A stretch of DNA of 13,464 nucleotides from Methanobacteriota archaeon (GTDB lineage Archaea > Thermoplasmatota > E2 > DHVEG-1), in the NCBI GenBank assembly GCA_903930505.1, contig CAIYYQ010000319.1, positions 1 through 13,464 of the forward strand. Reading direction: 5' to 3'. Below the pieces are notes generated by a model. That model was not told where the DNA came from and ran no database searches. It worked only from the letters and a program-made list of their open reading frames with translations. Positions 1 through 7,334 of the stretch are shown piece by piece. The first letter of the stretch is position 1; the number at the start of each line of letters is the position of its first letter. The position numbers and the translations under genes were made by a program.

Positions 1-1080
1 AAAAGGAGCATCACCCACTAAAAGAATATAGCCGACATGATGATCACTCATATGTGGCGCGGTCCAGTCATTTAATACATGTTTGATAAACTGTTTTATG
101 CTGGTATCTGTATTACCGCCAGTGTCATTGACGCTGACCACAGCGACATCAAACCCGCTGTAATTCGCACGCCAGCACGCAAGATCATATACACTTTGTG
201 AAGAATAAAAGGTATCATTGGTAATAATCAAATAATCTGCAGAAACGCCACTAACACTTGGGTCATCGGGGTACGAGACCGTACCCGTGGAAGGAATCAC
301 GTCCCTCTTCAGCGACTCAGATGAACGAAAAGGAACAATATAGTTACTTACCAGTTGAGAACACATATCATTGTACGGCCCGACATCTTTACAGATAAGT
401 TTTTCAGGATAATCAACTCTGACGGTGATGGTGGTGTAGACTCGGAGTTCTTTCGTCACCGGGTTCCATTGAAGTGGGTTGATGGTGAGGCGGGCGAGTC
501 GTTGTTCTCTGAGATAGGATCCCGGGCCGAGATCAGCGAGTTTCTCAGGATACAATTGATTAGCAGAATACGCAGTATTGTCTATGGTGAATTCGTTCTC
601 AGTTGAATACTGTTCCTTGGAGGATGATAAGATCTGTGGTTGTGGTACTGGGCATACGTTCACATTTGGTAATATGGTGTAGTCGCTGGAGATGATTTCC
701 ACCCGAGGGTCTCCCTTGCCAGGGATCGCAAGCAGTTTCGTGATCTGAGGAAGTTGTGGCTTTCCTACCTCTGTGGTCGAAGGGTAGTCCTGGAGCGAAA
801 TTCTTTGGTAGAGCGTACCATCAATGATTTGCTCTTGGAATGTGACATCTTCCGGCTTTACCTGGAATGTAAGGGTAAGGCCGTGATCATCCTGAGTAAC
901 AGGTGTTCCTTCTAGTTCGATTACGGTTTTTTCTATAGGGGTGATTGGTTGTCCGATACGATCGCTACCAAGTTCTTTTTCAAGTGAAAGAGAGGCTGAA
1001 GAGAGCACCGGTGATATTATCATAACCATACACAATGTGAAAGCTACCATTTTTACAATATTTGCATTATTTCGTTTCAT
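1..1080 (-). CDS. Secreted gingipain-family (peptidase C25) protease, partial
   Basis: This is the N-terminal 360 codons of a minus-strand gene that starts with ATG at 1080 and stays open to the left edge, so the C-terminus is missing. Residues 1-30 form a Sec-type signal peptide: a basic start, a hydrophobic stretch around 10-27 and small residues near SSAS. Residues about 55-225 resemble the C25 propeptide, including GKPQLPQITKLLAIPGKGD at 106-124 and a beta-rich stretch ending in TTITVRVDYP. From about 280 the fold-start signature of C25 peptidases appears (ADYLIITNDTF, then LACWRANYSGFDVAVVSV), followed by VGYILLVGDAP at 349-359. The catalytic His and Cys would lie beyond the edge, so activity cannot be judged. 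In the family this is a cysteine endopeptidase made as an exported zymogen. Inferred role: extracellular or surface protein degradation. Family confidence is good from these motifs; substrate specificity is unknown. Confidence 0.82.
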   Translation of the reverse strand, partial: MKRNNANIVKMVAFTLCMVMIISPVLSSASLSLEKELGSDRIGQPITPIEKTVIELEGTPVTQDDHGLTLTFQVKPEDVTFQEQIIDGTLYQRISLQDYPSTTEVGKPQLPQITKLLAIPGKGDPRVEIISSDYTILPNVNVCPVPQPQILSSSKEQYSTENEFTIDNTAYSANQLYPEKLADLGPGSYLREQRLARLTINPLQWNPVTKELRVYTTITVRVDYPEKLICKDVGPYNDMCSQLVSNYIVPFRSSESLKRDVIPSTGTVSYPDDPSVSGVSADYLIITNDTFYSSQSVYDLACWRANYSGFDVAVVSVNDTGGNTDTSIKQFIKHVLNDWTAPHMSDHHVGYILLVGDAPF

Positions 1081-1111
1081 TTCTTTACCCCTTTTTTATA
1101 TTTTTATATAA

Positions 1112-1124
1112 TAACATATATATT
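1112..1124 (-). promoter_or_regulatory. Possible TATA element of the C25 protease gene
   Basis: On the minus strand an alternating A/T block (AATATATATGTT) lies about 40 bases before the ATG at 1080. Initiation about 25 bases downstream would give a roughly 10-base leader carrying GGGGTAAAGAA just before the start. The whole spacer 1081-1289 is very AT-rich and other TATA-like strings exist (1097-1110), so this assignment is weak. Confidence 0.3.
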
Positions 1125-1258
1125 CATCTTCATTGTTTATATATTTTTCGTTAATGTTGCTGTATAATATGATTCCTTAATGTATAAATTGAATACGCTA
1201 TATCATTAAAAAAATTTAGAAAAAGTCGACTCATATCACAACGCAGAGAAACAGAAAC

Positions 1259-1268
1259 ATAATTAAAT
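1259..1268 (+). promoter_or_regulatory. Possible TATA element for leaderless hisS
   Basis: The string ATAATTAAAT is centred about 26 bases before the GTG of hisS and is preceded by the purine-rich GAAAC. That is the distance seen for the better-supported leaderless promoters later in the window. There is no Shine-Dalgarno before the GTG, which fits a leaderless mRNA. The element itself is a poor match, so this is tentative. Confidence 0.3.
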
Positions 1269-1289
1269 CGCCTAGGTATACAACAGAAC

Positions 1290-2558
1290 GTGTTTCAAAT
1301 ACCACGAGGAACAAGGGATTTTACACCTGAAGAAATGGAAAAACGCAGGTACGTGGAATTCCAGATGAGAACAACGTTTACCACGTTTGGGTACCATGAA
1401 ATCCAGACTCCGATGTTCGAAAACCTTGAACTGTTTACAGCAAAATCCGGGGAAGGAATCATCGAAGAAATCTACTCATTTAAAGATAAAGGCGGCCGTG
1501 ATCTTGCCTTACGACCAGAGCTAACCGCACCCGTTATGCGATTCTACGTTGAAAAACTGCAGATGGAACCAAAACCATTGAAATTATTTTACTTTGGCAG
1601 TTGTTTCCGCTATGATCGACCACAAAAAGGCAGATATCGTGAGTTTCAACAAGCAGGATGCGAGCTCATCGGGACAAACACCATTGAAGCTCATGCGGAG
1701 CTTATTGCCCTTGCATACCTTTTATTAAAAAACATCGGACTATGTAATATCCAGGTAAACATTGGAAACTTAACTATTCTTTCCACAGTCTTTGAACGAT
1801 TAGGATTATCAAAAGAACAACAGAAACACCTCATTCCACTTATCGATAAATCAATGTACTATGATGTATTCACAGCCCTATCCGAGTACGGGATTGATCA
1901 TAAAAAAGCAGAGGAATTTGTCTCTTTTTTAAAAACAACCGAAAAAGAAAAAATAAAGAAATATGTGAAAGGAGATCCTATTGCAGAAAACGAGTTTTTA
2001 AATCTAGAAAAAATGCTTGATTTACTCGGCTCCTCGTTCCAAATTAAAAACTATCAGATAAAATTCAGTATCGTCCGCGGTCTTGACTATTACAAAGGTC
2101 TTGTGTTTGAAATAGAGGCACCTGTGCTTGGTGCTGAGAAACAGCTGTGCGGCGGCGGTGCATATGATCTTGTCCCACTGTTTGGGGGTACCGATGTCTC
2201 AACCGCGGGTTTTGCTATTGGTTTTGATCGGGCAATCCTTGCGCTAGAGACAGAACAGTTTTCATTTCCATCGAGCCAACTGGATGCCTTTGTGATACCA
2301 GTGAACGAGGAGATGATTCAGAAATCTCTACAGATTGTTCAGACCCTCAGACAAAATAATGTGACAGTCGATGTGGATCTGCTCCGCAGAGGCGTCGGTA
2401 AAGCGTTGAAGTATGCAAACACATTGAACGTGAAAACCGTGATTCTGGTGGGACCAAAGGAACTTGAAACAGACTCAGTGACGTTGCGAGACATGAAAAC
2501 CGGAAATCAAGAGCTTATAAAAATCTCCGATGTTCTTTCTAAAGTAAAAAATATGTGA
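1290..2558 (+). CDS. hisS: Histidyl-tRNA synthetase
   Basis: This is a class II aminoacyl-tRNA synthetase that charges tRNA-His with histidine using ATP. The product has 422 residues, normal for the family. The N-terminal PRGTRDF (5-11) is the usual HisRS opening and fixes the GTG start at 1290. Visible motifs: motif 2, YFGSCFRYDRPQKGRYREF (101-119) with the ATP-binding Arg; HisA box RGLDYYKGLVFE (263-274); archaeal-type GGGAYDLVPLFGG (288-300); and motif 3 GFAIGFDR (307-314). Residues from about 331 form the anticodon-binding domain (LDAFVIPVNEE ... DLLRRGVGKALKYAN ... ILVGPKEL). It is first in a plus-strand run with nob1 and the signal peptidase, 25 bases ahead of nob1. No Shine-Dalgarno precedes the GTG. 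The paralogue HisZ (ATP-PRT regulatory subunit) is unlikely because all catalytic motifs and the anticodon domain are intact. Confidence 0.96.
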   Translation: MFQIPRGTRDFTPEEMEKRRYVEFQMRTTFTTFGYHEIQTPMFENLELFTAKSGEGIIEEIYSFKDKGGRDLALRPELTAPVMRFYVEKLQMEPKPLKLFYFGSCFRYDRPQKGRYREFQQAGCELIGTNTIEAHAELIALAYLLLKNIGLCNIQVNIGNLTILSTVFERLGLSKEQQKHLIPLIDKSMYYDVFTALSEYGIDHKKAEEFVSFLKTTEKEKIKKYVKGDPIAENEFLNLEKMLDLLGSSFQIKNYQIKFSIVRGLDYYKGLVFEIEAPVLGAEKQLCGGGAYDLVPLFGGTDVSTAGFAIGFDRAILALETEQFSFPSSQLDAFVIPVNEEMIQKSLQIVQTLRQNNVTVDVDLLRRGVGKALKYANTLNVKTVILVGPKELETDSVTLRDMKTGNQELIKISDVLSKVKNM

Positions 2559-2583
2559 AGTCGTATTCTCTTTTCTATCATTT

Positions 2584-3108
2584 ATGAATAAGACGCAAAA
2601 AGTTTTTATCGTTGACACCTCGGTTTTTCTCTCAGGAAAACCACTTCATATCGAAGATGCAACCTTGATCACGACATCAGGAGTTTCTTCTGAGATTCAA
2701 CCTGGGGGACGAGACTTCCGCAGTTTTGAGCTTTTACAAGAAAAAGGACTTAGGATTGAATCGCCGTCGAAACAATCTCTCAAAGAAATGAAAACAATCG
2801 CAGAAAAAACCGGGGATATCATGCGGTTGTCTCCTGCAGATCTTGAAGTTCTCGCGTTGGCATGTGATTTTTCAAATAAAGAAAATATGGAAGTCATTAT
2901 TCTTACTGATGATTACTCTATTCAGAATGTTGCAAATGCAGCTCATATGTCGTTTCTGAGTTTTTCTCAGAAGGGAATAACGAAAAGGTTTAAATGGATC
3001 AGCAGATGTCCAGGCTGCGGAAAACGATTCAACGAATCGCAGAAAGTCTGTTTGATTTGTGGGACTGAAACTAAAACCATCCGTCAGCGGAAAACATCTG
3101 AGAAGTAG
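2584..3108 (+). CDS. nob1: rRNA maturation endonuclease Nob1 (PIN domain plus zinc ribbon)
   Basis: Nob1 cleaves the 3' end of the small-subunit rRNA precursor late in ribosome assembly. The 174-residue product has the archaeal layout. The N-terminal PIN nuclease domain has acidic metal-binding residues at D11 (FIVDTSVFLSG), E37 (SSEIQPGG), D86 (LSPADLEVLALA) and D109 (ILTDDYSIQNVA). The C-terminal zinc ribbon has C142/C145 (CPGCGKRF) and C156/C159 (CLICGTE), followed by a basic tail. Combining both domains separates Nob1 from toxin-type VapC PIN proteins, and no antitoxin gene is adjacent. It lies 25 bases after hisS and 9 bases before the signal peptidase gene, so the three are probably co-transcribed. 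No clear Shine-Dalgarno is visible; the spacer is pyrimidine-rich. Confidence 0.93.
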   Translation: MNKTQKVFIVDTSVFLSGKPLHIEDATLITTSGVSSEIQPGGRDFRSFELLQEKGLRIESPSKQSLKEMKTIAEKTGDIMRLSPADLEVLALACDFSNKENMEVIILTDDYSIQNVANAAHMSFLSFSQKGITKRFKWISRCPGCGKRFNESQKVCLICGTETKTIRQRKTSEK

Positions 3109-3117
3109 TGAACAAAG

Positions 3118-3990
3118 ATGAATATCAAAGATATCAAAAATTTGTTTTTACGATTCTGGCGAAGCGACAATACAAAGATTGCGTTACTTCGAGATGTTCT
3201 CATAGCATTCGTGGCTGTGCTTGTTGTGTTAATCATTTTATGGAGCTATACTGGGCAGTGGTTTGCGGCACCAATGGTTGCAATTGAATCCGGCAGCATG
3301 GAACATGACAATCCTCCTCCACCATTTGGTCGACTAGGAACCATTGATGCAGGTGATATGGTTCTGGTCCAAAAAGTATTCAAACAAAGTGATCTTGTGA
3401 CGTATGGTACAGCGAAGAATGCAAACGATACAAACTCGTTTTTTTATGGTAACTGGGGAGATGTCATCATCTATAAGCCTCTAGGGAGAACTGATGTTTC
3501 TCAGATCATTCATCGGTGTATGTGTTGGGTTGATGTAGATGATAATAACGGAAAATTAACTTATTCTATCGAAGAATTTAATATTCACAATGTCTCACTT
3601 TCGATATTGACATCCGAATTACAAAAAAATGGTTTAATTCCAAATTACCCATATATTTTCCCGGAACCATGGACAAACTCCGGATACCTCACAAAAGGCG
3701 ATCATAACAATGTCATCGATCAAGCAACCGATATTTGTCCGCAGCCCGTGAAACTCGAATGGATTTCTGGAAAAGGGCGATCTGAGATCCCGTGGGTTGG
3801 AACCATCAACTTGTTTTTTGAGGATGTAACAAATGGGCATCTTTCAGATTCACAAAGTACGGTTAAGAATGTGCATCAAGATAGTTTGATTTGTCTTGCG
3901 ATCCTCATCGCAATTTTAGTATCCATCCCGATTTCGCTTGATCTGTACGATTATTTCAAACATAAGGAAAAAAGGAAGCAACAACAATAA
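3118..3990 (+). CDS. Archaeal type I signal peptidase (S26B)
   Basis: This membrane protease removes signal peptides from proteins exported through Sec. The 290-residue chain has a transmembrane segment at about 27-45 and a second at about 256-275 with a Lys/Arg-rich tail (KHKEKRKQQQ), so the catalytic domain lies between two membrane anchors. Catalytic Ser60 is in AIESGSMEHDN, His132 in QIIHRCMCW, and Asp195/Asp201 in KGDHNNVID. His at the general-base position, instead of the bacterial Lys, marks the archaeal/ER type. The stretch PPPPFGRLGTIDAGDMVLV (66-84) continues the substrate-binding strand. The His132-Asp195 gap of about 63 residues is longer than I expect for this family, suggesting an extra loop. 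The start lies 9 bases after the nob1 stop. It is plausibly the processing enzyme for exported proteins such as the C25 protease at 1-1080. Confidence 0.88.
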   Translation: MNIKDIKNLFLRFWRSDNTKIALLRDVLIAFVAVLVVLIILWSYTGQWFAAPMVAIESGSMEHDNPPPPFGRLGTIDAGDMVLVQKVFKQSDLVTYGTAKNANDTNSFFYGNWGDVIIYKPLGRTDVSQIIHRCMCWVDVDDNNGKLTYSIEEFNIHNVSLSILTSELQKNGLIPNYPYIFPEPWTNSGYLTKGDHNNVIDQATDICPQPVKLEWISGKGRSEIPWVGTINLFFEDVTNGHLSDSQSTVKNVHQDSLICLAILIAILVSIPISLDLYDYFKHKEKRKQQQ

Positions 3991-3994
3991 TACA

Positions 3995-4000
3995 TTTTTT
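3995..4000 (+). terminator. Possible T-run terminator of the hisS-nob1-signal peptidase run
   Basis: Six T residues follow the signal peptidase stop by 4 bases in the 34-base gap between two converging genes. Archaeal termination often uses T-runs. On the opposite strand the nearest T-run lies inside the end of the signal peptidase gene (A-tract at 3967-3973), so the two transcripts probably overlap at their ends. Confidence 0.35.
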
Positions 4001-4024
4001 GAAACCATGTTGTTCTTTTACTGG

Positions 4025-4738
4025 TTAAGATTTTTTGTACCAGTTTGGATACTGTTCATAAGAAAGTGAATCATCAATTCCTGCCTCTTGAAAACCTTTA
4101 AGTCGCAGGAGACAGGAATCACACCGTCCACATGCTTTTCGTTTCCCCTGATAGCATGACCAAGTGTATTCAAAAGGAACATCTAGTTCAATTCCTTTTT
4201 TGATGATTTCAGCTTTTGTGAGATGAAGAATCGGCGCTTTTATTAGTATAGGTCTTCCTTCGACGCCTCTGCGGGTTGCAAGATTCGCCATAGCCTGAAA
4301 CGCCTGTAAATATTCTGGTCTGCAATCAGGGTATCCTGAGTAATCCATAGCATGTGCACCAAGAAAGATTGCATCTGCATCAAGTACTTCAGCGTATCCA
4401 AGTGCAAGCGACAGAAAAACTGTGTTTCGTGCTGGCACATAGGTTGAGGGTATTCCTCCTTTTCCAATCTCACTTATCTTACGATCCTGTGGGAATACAA
4501 ATGTTTTGTCAAGAAGGGATGATCCACCAAATCGTTTCAAGTCAACAAAAAACAACACATGGTTTTTTGCTCCTACTGCTCGTGCGATTTTTTTTGCGCA
4601 AGAAAGTTCTTGTTTATGCAGTTGCCCGTAATCAAAAGAGATAGCATGGAGTTCATCGTATCCTTCTTTTTTTGCAAGAAACGCGGTAACACAAGAATCC
4701 AGACCACCGGAAATCAAACATACTGCTTTATTAGTCAT
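4025..4738 (-). CDS. queC: 7-cyano-7-deazaguanine (preQ0) synthase
   Basis: QueC converts 7-carboxy-7-deazaguanine to preQ0 with ATP and ammonia. In archaea preQ0 is inserted into tRNA and becomes archaeosine. The 237-residue product starts with the PP-loop SGGLDS (10-15), followed by FDYGQLHKQEL (36-46), STYVPARNTVFLSLALGYAE (98-117) and GAHAMDYSGYPDCRPEY (127-143). The zinc site is C195, C203, C206 and C209 (SCYQGKRKACGRCDSC). All are standard QueC signatures. It is last in the nadA-iscS-iscU-queC operon, 47 bases after iscU, and has a strong Shine-Dalgarno (GAGGAGA) 8 bases before its ATG, so it can be translated independently within the operon. QueD, QueE and the tRNA-guanine transglycosylase are not in the window. 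Confidence 0.95.
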   Translation of the reverse strand: MTNKAVCLISGGLDSCVTAFLAKKEGYDELHAISFDYGQLHKQELSCAKKIARAVGAKNHVLFFVDLKRFGGSSLLDKTFVFPQDRKISEIGKGGIPSTYVPARNTVFLSLALGYAEVLDADAIFLGAHAMDYSGYPDCRPEYLQAFQAMANLATRRGVEGRPILIKAPILHLTKAEIIKKGIELDVPFEYTWSCYQGKRKACGRCDSCLLRLKGFQEAGIDDSLSYEQYPNWYKKS

Positions 4739-4746
4739 TTTTTCAT

Positions 4747-4753
4747 TCTCCTC
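4747..4753 (-). promoter_or_regulatory. Strong Shine-Dalgarno of queC
   Basis: The minus strand reads GAGGAGA, with 8 bases between it and the ATG at 4738. It is the best ribosome binding site in the minus-strand operon and supports the queC start. An out-of-frame ATGAAAAAATGA sits between the site and the start, overlapping the real ATG. Confidence 0.7.
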
Positions 4754-4785
4754 ATGAATTCAAAACATAGGATTCCAATTTTTTT

Positions 4786-5169
4786 TTATTTTTTTGTTTT
4801 TTTCTCATGATAATTTTTGATTGCTTCATGCAATGCATCTGCAGCAAGATTTGAACAATGCATCTTAATCGGAGGTAATCCATCAAGTTCATCTGCAACA
4901 TCTTTACGTGTGATTTTAAGTGCTTCATCCAGTGTTTTTCCTTTTGCAAGTTCCGTGATCATGCTGCTTGTGGCAATGGCTGCTGCGCATCCGAACGTCA
5001 GAAATTTAATATCAACAATTGTATCGTTTTTAATTTTCAGATAAATCGTCATGAGATCCCCGCAGACTGCATTTCCTACAGTTCCAGTTGCATCTGCATC
5101 TTTAATTTCCCCATGGTTTTTCGGGTTTCGAAAATGATCCATGACTTTTTTACTATACATATCAGCCAT
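4786..5169 (-). CDS. iscU: Fe-S cluster assembly scaffold IscU/NifU-like
   Basis: IscU is the scaffold on which Fe-S clusters are built from sulfur supplied by IscS. The 127-residue product has the usual length and all cluster-binding residues: C36 with D38 (GNAVCGDLM), C61 (FGCAAAIATSSM) and C105 preceded by H104 (LPPIKMHCSNLAADAL). The N-terminal KKVMDHFRNPKNHGEI is also typical. It starts 15 bases after the iscS stop, with an AAAAGGTG ribosome binding site 7 bases before the ATG, so the pair is certainly transcribed together. The extreme C-terminus is encoded by two A7 runs just before TAA, followed by seven more A residues, giving a Lys-rich tail. Many archaea rely on Suf proteins, so an Isc-type pair is a notable but not unique choice. 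No hscA, hscB, fdx or iscR is visible. Confidence 0.94.
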   Translation of the reverse strand: MADMYSKKVMDHFRNPKNHGEIKDADATGTVGNAVCGDLMTIYLKIKNDTIVDIKFLTFGCAAAIATSSMITELAKGKTLDEALKITRKDVADELDGLPPIKMHCSNLAADALHEAIKNYHEKKTKK

Positions 5170-5184
5170 AGCAAAGCACCTTTT

Positions 5185-6354
5185 CTATCGATTCCACAGT
5201 GGAGACATAGACCGCAGATGATCAACGATCTCTGGCAATACTTTTATCACGTAAGAGATTTCGTCTTCTGTGTTTTCTCGTCCTAGTGTTAACCGTAACG
5301 ATCCATGTGCATGAATGGGATCAATCCCAATAGCGGTAAGTACATGTGATGATTGCAGTTTTTTTGAGGAACATGCAGAACCAGTGGCTGCGGCAACTCC
5401 TTTGTCATTTAATCCAAGAACAAGCGATTCTCCTTCAATGCCTGTAAACCGGAAATGCGCGTTGTTCACCAGACGTTTCGTCGGATGACCATTGAGAAAA
5501 CTTTCTTCAATTTCTAGCACACCTTTAATTAATTGATCTCGTAATCTCTTGAGATATATCGTGTCTTTTTCCATGCGCTGCGCTGCGAGTTCACATGCTT
5601 TTCCAAGGCCAGCGATCCCAGGGATGTTTTCGGTGCTACTGCGTAATCCTCGTTCATGGCCGCCACCGTGGATAAGTGGCTCGATACGTACCCCTTCTCG
5701 AATGAAGAGGGCACCAACTCCTTTTGGCCCATAGATTTTATGAGATGAAATGGAAAGTAAATCAACATGGTTTTTTACCATGTCAAGATTCATTTTGCCA
5801 ACTGCTTGTACTGCATCGGTGTGAAACAAAACATCATGATCATGTGCAATCTGTCCTATTTTTTCAATGGGTTGTATCGTTCCTATTTCGTTATTTGCGG
5901 TCATGATGGTGATGAGAAACGTATCTTTAGAAATCGCATCTTCAAGTTCTGTTGTGTTGACAATCCCTTCTGTATCAACTGGGATGTACTTGATTTTATA
6001 TCCCTGTGTCTCCAGATGTTTGCAGACTTCAAGGACCGCAGGATGTTCAATTGTTGAGGTGATGATGTGTGATCCTTTTGTTTGCCGTTTCTGTTTGTTT
6101 TGATAAGCGACGCCTTTGATCGCGATGTTATCAGACTCGGTTCCTCCTGCTGTAAAAATAATTTCTTGTTTGCGTGCTTTGATGAGTTCTGCAGTTTGTT
6201 TTCTGGATTCTTCTAATGCATCGTAGGCATCCCTTCCATAGGAATGCAGAGATGATGCATTCCCAAAAAACGTAGAAAAATAGGGAATCATTGTTTCTAA
6301 AACCAGCGGATCAACTGGTGTTGTTGCCGCATAATCAAGATAAATTGTTTTCAT
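5185..6354 (-). CDS. iscS: Cysteine desulfurase (IscS/NifS family)
   Basis: This PLP enzyme converts cysteine to alanine and transfers the sulfur, via an active-site persulfide, to IscU and possibly to tRNA-modifying enzymes. The 389-residue protein is full length. Visible signatures: IYLDYAATTPVDP (4-16), TAGGTESDNIAIKG (68-81), H104 in STIEHPAV, D180 in HTDAVQAVGK, the PLP lysine K206 in SSHKIYGPKGVGALF, and the catalytic C328 in ATGSACSSKKLQSSHVL. R354 in SLRLTLGR matches the substrate carboxylate-binding arginine region. Its ATG follows the nadA stop codon with no spacer, and its GGGGA ribosome binding site lies inside the end of nadA, so it is translationally coupled. The adjacent iscU is the expected acceptor. 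It could be named nifS instead; an aspartate-independent selenocysteine lyase role is not suggested by the sequence. Confidence 0.95.
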   Translation of the reverse strand: MKTIYLDYAATTPVDPLVLETMIPYFSTFFGNASSLHSYGRDAYDALEESRKQTAELIKARKQEIIFTAGGTESDNIAIKGVAYQNKQKRQTKGSHIITSTIEHPAVLEVCKHLETQGYKIKYIPVDTEGIVNTTELEDAISKDTFLITIMTANNEIGTIQPIEKIGQIAHDHDVLFHTDAVQAVGKMNLDMVKNHVDLLSISSHKIYGPKGVGALFIREGVRIEPLIHGGGHERGLRSSTENIPGIAGLGKACELAAQRMEKDTIYLKRLRDQLIKGVLEIEESFLNGHPTKRLVNNAHFRFTGIEGESLVLGLNDKGVAAATGSACSSKKLQSSHVLTAIGIDPIHAHGSLRLTLGRENTEDEISYVIKVLPEIVDHLRSMSPLWNR

Positions 6355-7275
6355 CTAATCTCCCCGACCCATATCCATCATCCGCTGCAACGGTATTTTT
6401 GCTCGTTTTATGATGTCTGATGACAGGAGTATTTCTGGTTCTAACGTCTCCAGGCTTTTTAAGACTTTCTCAAGAGTGATTCTTTTCATATTTGGGCATA
6501 CTGCTAAAGGTACAGGATAGAATTTTTTCTGTGGGTTTTCTTTCTGTAAGCGGTAACACATCTCTTTTTCCGTACCGATGATAAACTCCTGTGCAGTTGT
6601 TTTACTCATGTAATTCAGCATCCCACTTGTGGAAAAAACATGATCTGCGATGTCGATGACTTCCGGTCTGCATTCCGGGTGAACAAGAACCTCTGCCAAT
6701 GGATGCTCTTTTTTCAATTTCACGATGTCTTGTTTTTTGATGTTGTTATGATGAGTTGGGCACATTCCAGGCCAGAGGATCATCTGTTTTTCAAGGACAG
6801 ATCGTTGGATGAATTTTCCTAGGTTTTGATCAGGGATAAAAATCACTTCTTTTGATGTACATTTCTGTACGATTTTGACGCCGTTTGCTGAGGTGCAGCA
6901 GATATCAGATGCTGCTTTGACTTCTGCACTTGTGTTGATGTACGCCACGACCTCTGCACCGGGGTGATCTCGTTTTACCCAGTTAAGGCTCTCCGGGTCA
7001 ACCATTTCTGCCATAGGGCATTTCGCATCTTTATCAGGGATGATCACGGTTTTTTCCGGGTTGAGGATTTTTGCGGATTCTGCCATGAAGTCAACGCCAC
7101 AAAAAATGATGATATCGGCATCGGTTTTTGTTGCTTTCATGGAGAGATCAAGAGAATCACCAGTGAAATCAGCGATATCTTGGACTTCAGGGAGTTGGTA
7201 ATTATGAGCAAGGATGACTGCGTTGCGTTGTTTTTTTAACGCATTAATCTTGTTAACAATTGTTATTTTCTCCAT
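6355..7275 (-). CDS. nadA: Quinolinate synthase A
   Basis: NadA condenses iminoaspartate with dihydroxyacetone phosphate to quinolinate in de novo NAD synthesis, using a [4Fe-4S] cluster. With the ATG at 7275 the product is 306 residues, the normal length. The frame stays open upstream to an ATG at 7335, but those 20 extra residues are unlike NadA, and a TATA-like element overlaps that upstream ATG. Visible motifs: ILAHNYQLPEVQDIADFTGDS (in the span 21-41), FCGVDFMAESAKILNP (58-73) and the cluster cysteines C86 (KCPMAEM), C172 (WPGMCPTHH) and C260 (VCPNMKRITLEK). HPECRPEV (199-206) and TSGMLNYM (216-223) are also typical. It is first in the operon and abuts iscS. Its partner, L-aspartate oxidase or dehydrogenase, and NadC are not in the window. 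The link to Fe-S assembly genes is logical because the enzyme needs a cluster. Confidence 0.95.
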   Translation of the reverse strand: MEKITIVNKINALKKQRNAVILAHNYQLPEVQDIADFTGDSLDLSMKATKTDADIIIFCGVDFMAESAKILNPEKTVIIPDKDAKCPMAEMVDPESLNWVKRDHPGAEVVAYINTSAEVKAASDICCTSANGVKIVQKCTSKEVIFIPDQNLGKFIQRSVLEKQMILWPGMCPTHHNNIKKQDIVKLKKEHPLAEVLVHPECRPEVIDIADHVFSTSGMLNYMSKTTAQEFIIGTEKEMCYRLQKENPQKKFYPVPLAVCPNMKRITLEKVLKSLETLEPEILLSSDIIKRAKIPLQRMMDMGRGD

Positions 7276-7326
7276 ATAATTACCCTGAAGACACGTGTAA
7301 TTCTCGCTGAGTATACTAATGGGAGA

Positions 7327-7334
7327 GATAAACA
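7327..7334 (-). promoter_or_regulatory. TATA-like element of the nadA-iscS-iscU-queC operon
   Basis: The minus strand reads GAAAATGTTTATCTC, with TGTTTATC as the likely box. Initiation about 25 bases on would fall near 7305, giving a leader of about 30 bases before the ATG at 7275, with AGGGT as a modest ribosome binding site. This also argues against a start at 7335, which would lie within the promoter. Confidence 0.5.

Noticed and set aside
355..606. Plus-strand open frame of 83 codons starting with TTG
   Set aside because: It is antisense to the C25 protease gene, whose signal peptide, propeptide and catalytic-domain signatures run straight through it on the other strand. The encoded peptide has no recognisable feature.
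2511..2523. TATA-like string GAGCTTATAAAAA near the end of hisS as a separate nob1 promoter
   Set aside because: It resembles the other promoters, but initiation would fall about 40 bases before nob1, inside hisS, unlike the leaderless spacing elsewhere. Chance in AT-rich coding sequence cannot be excluded.
2584..3108. PIN-domain protein as a VapC-type toxin
   Set aside because: The C-terminal four-cysteine zinc ribbon identifies Nob1, and no antitoxin gene is adjacent.
4354..4644. Plus-strand open frame over queC
   Set aside because: It is antisense to queC, which has every expected motif. The composition is a mirror of queC codons, with no start signal.
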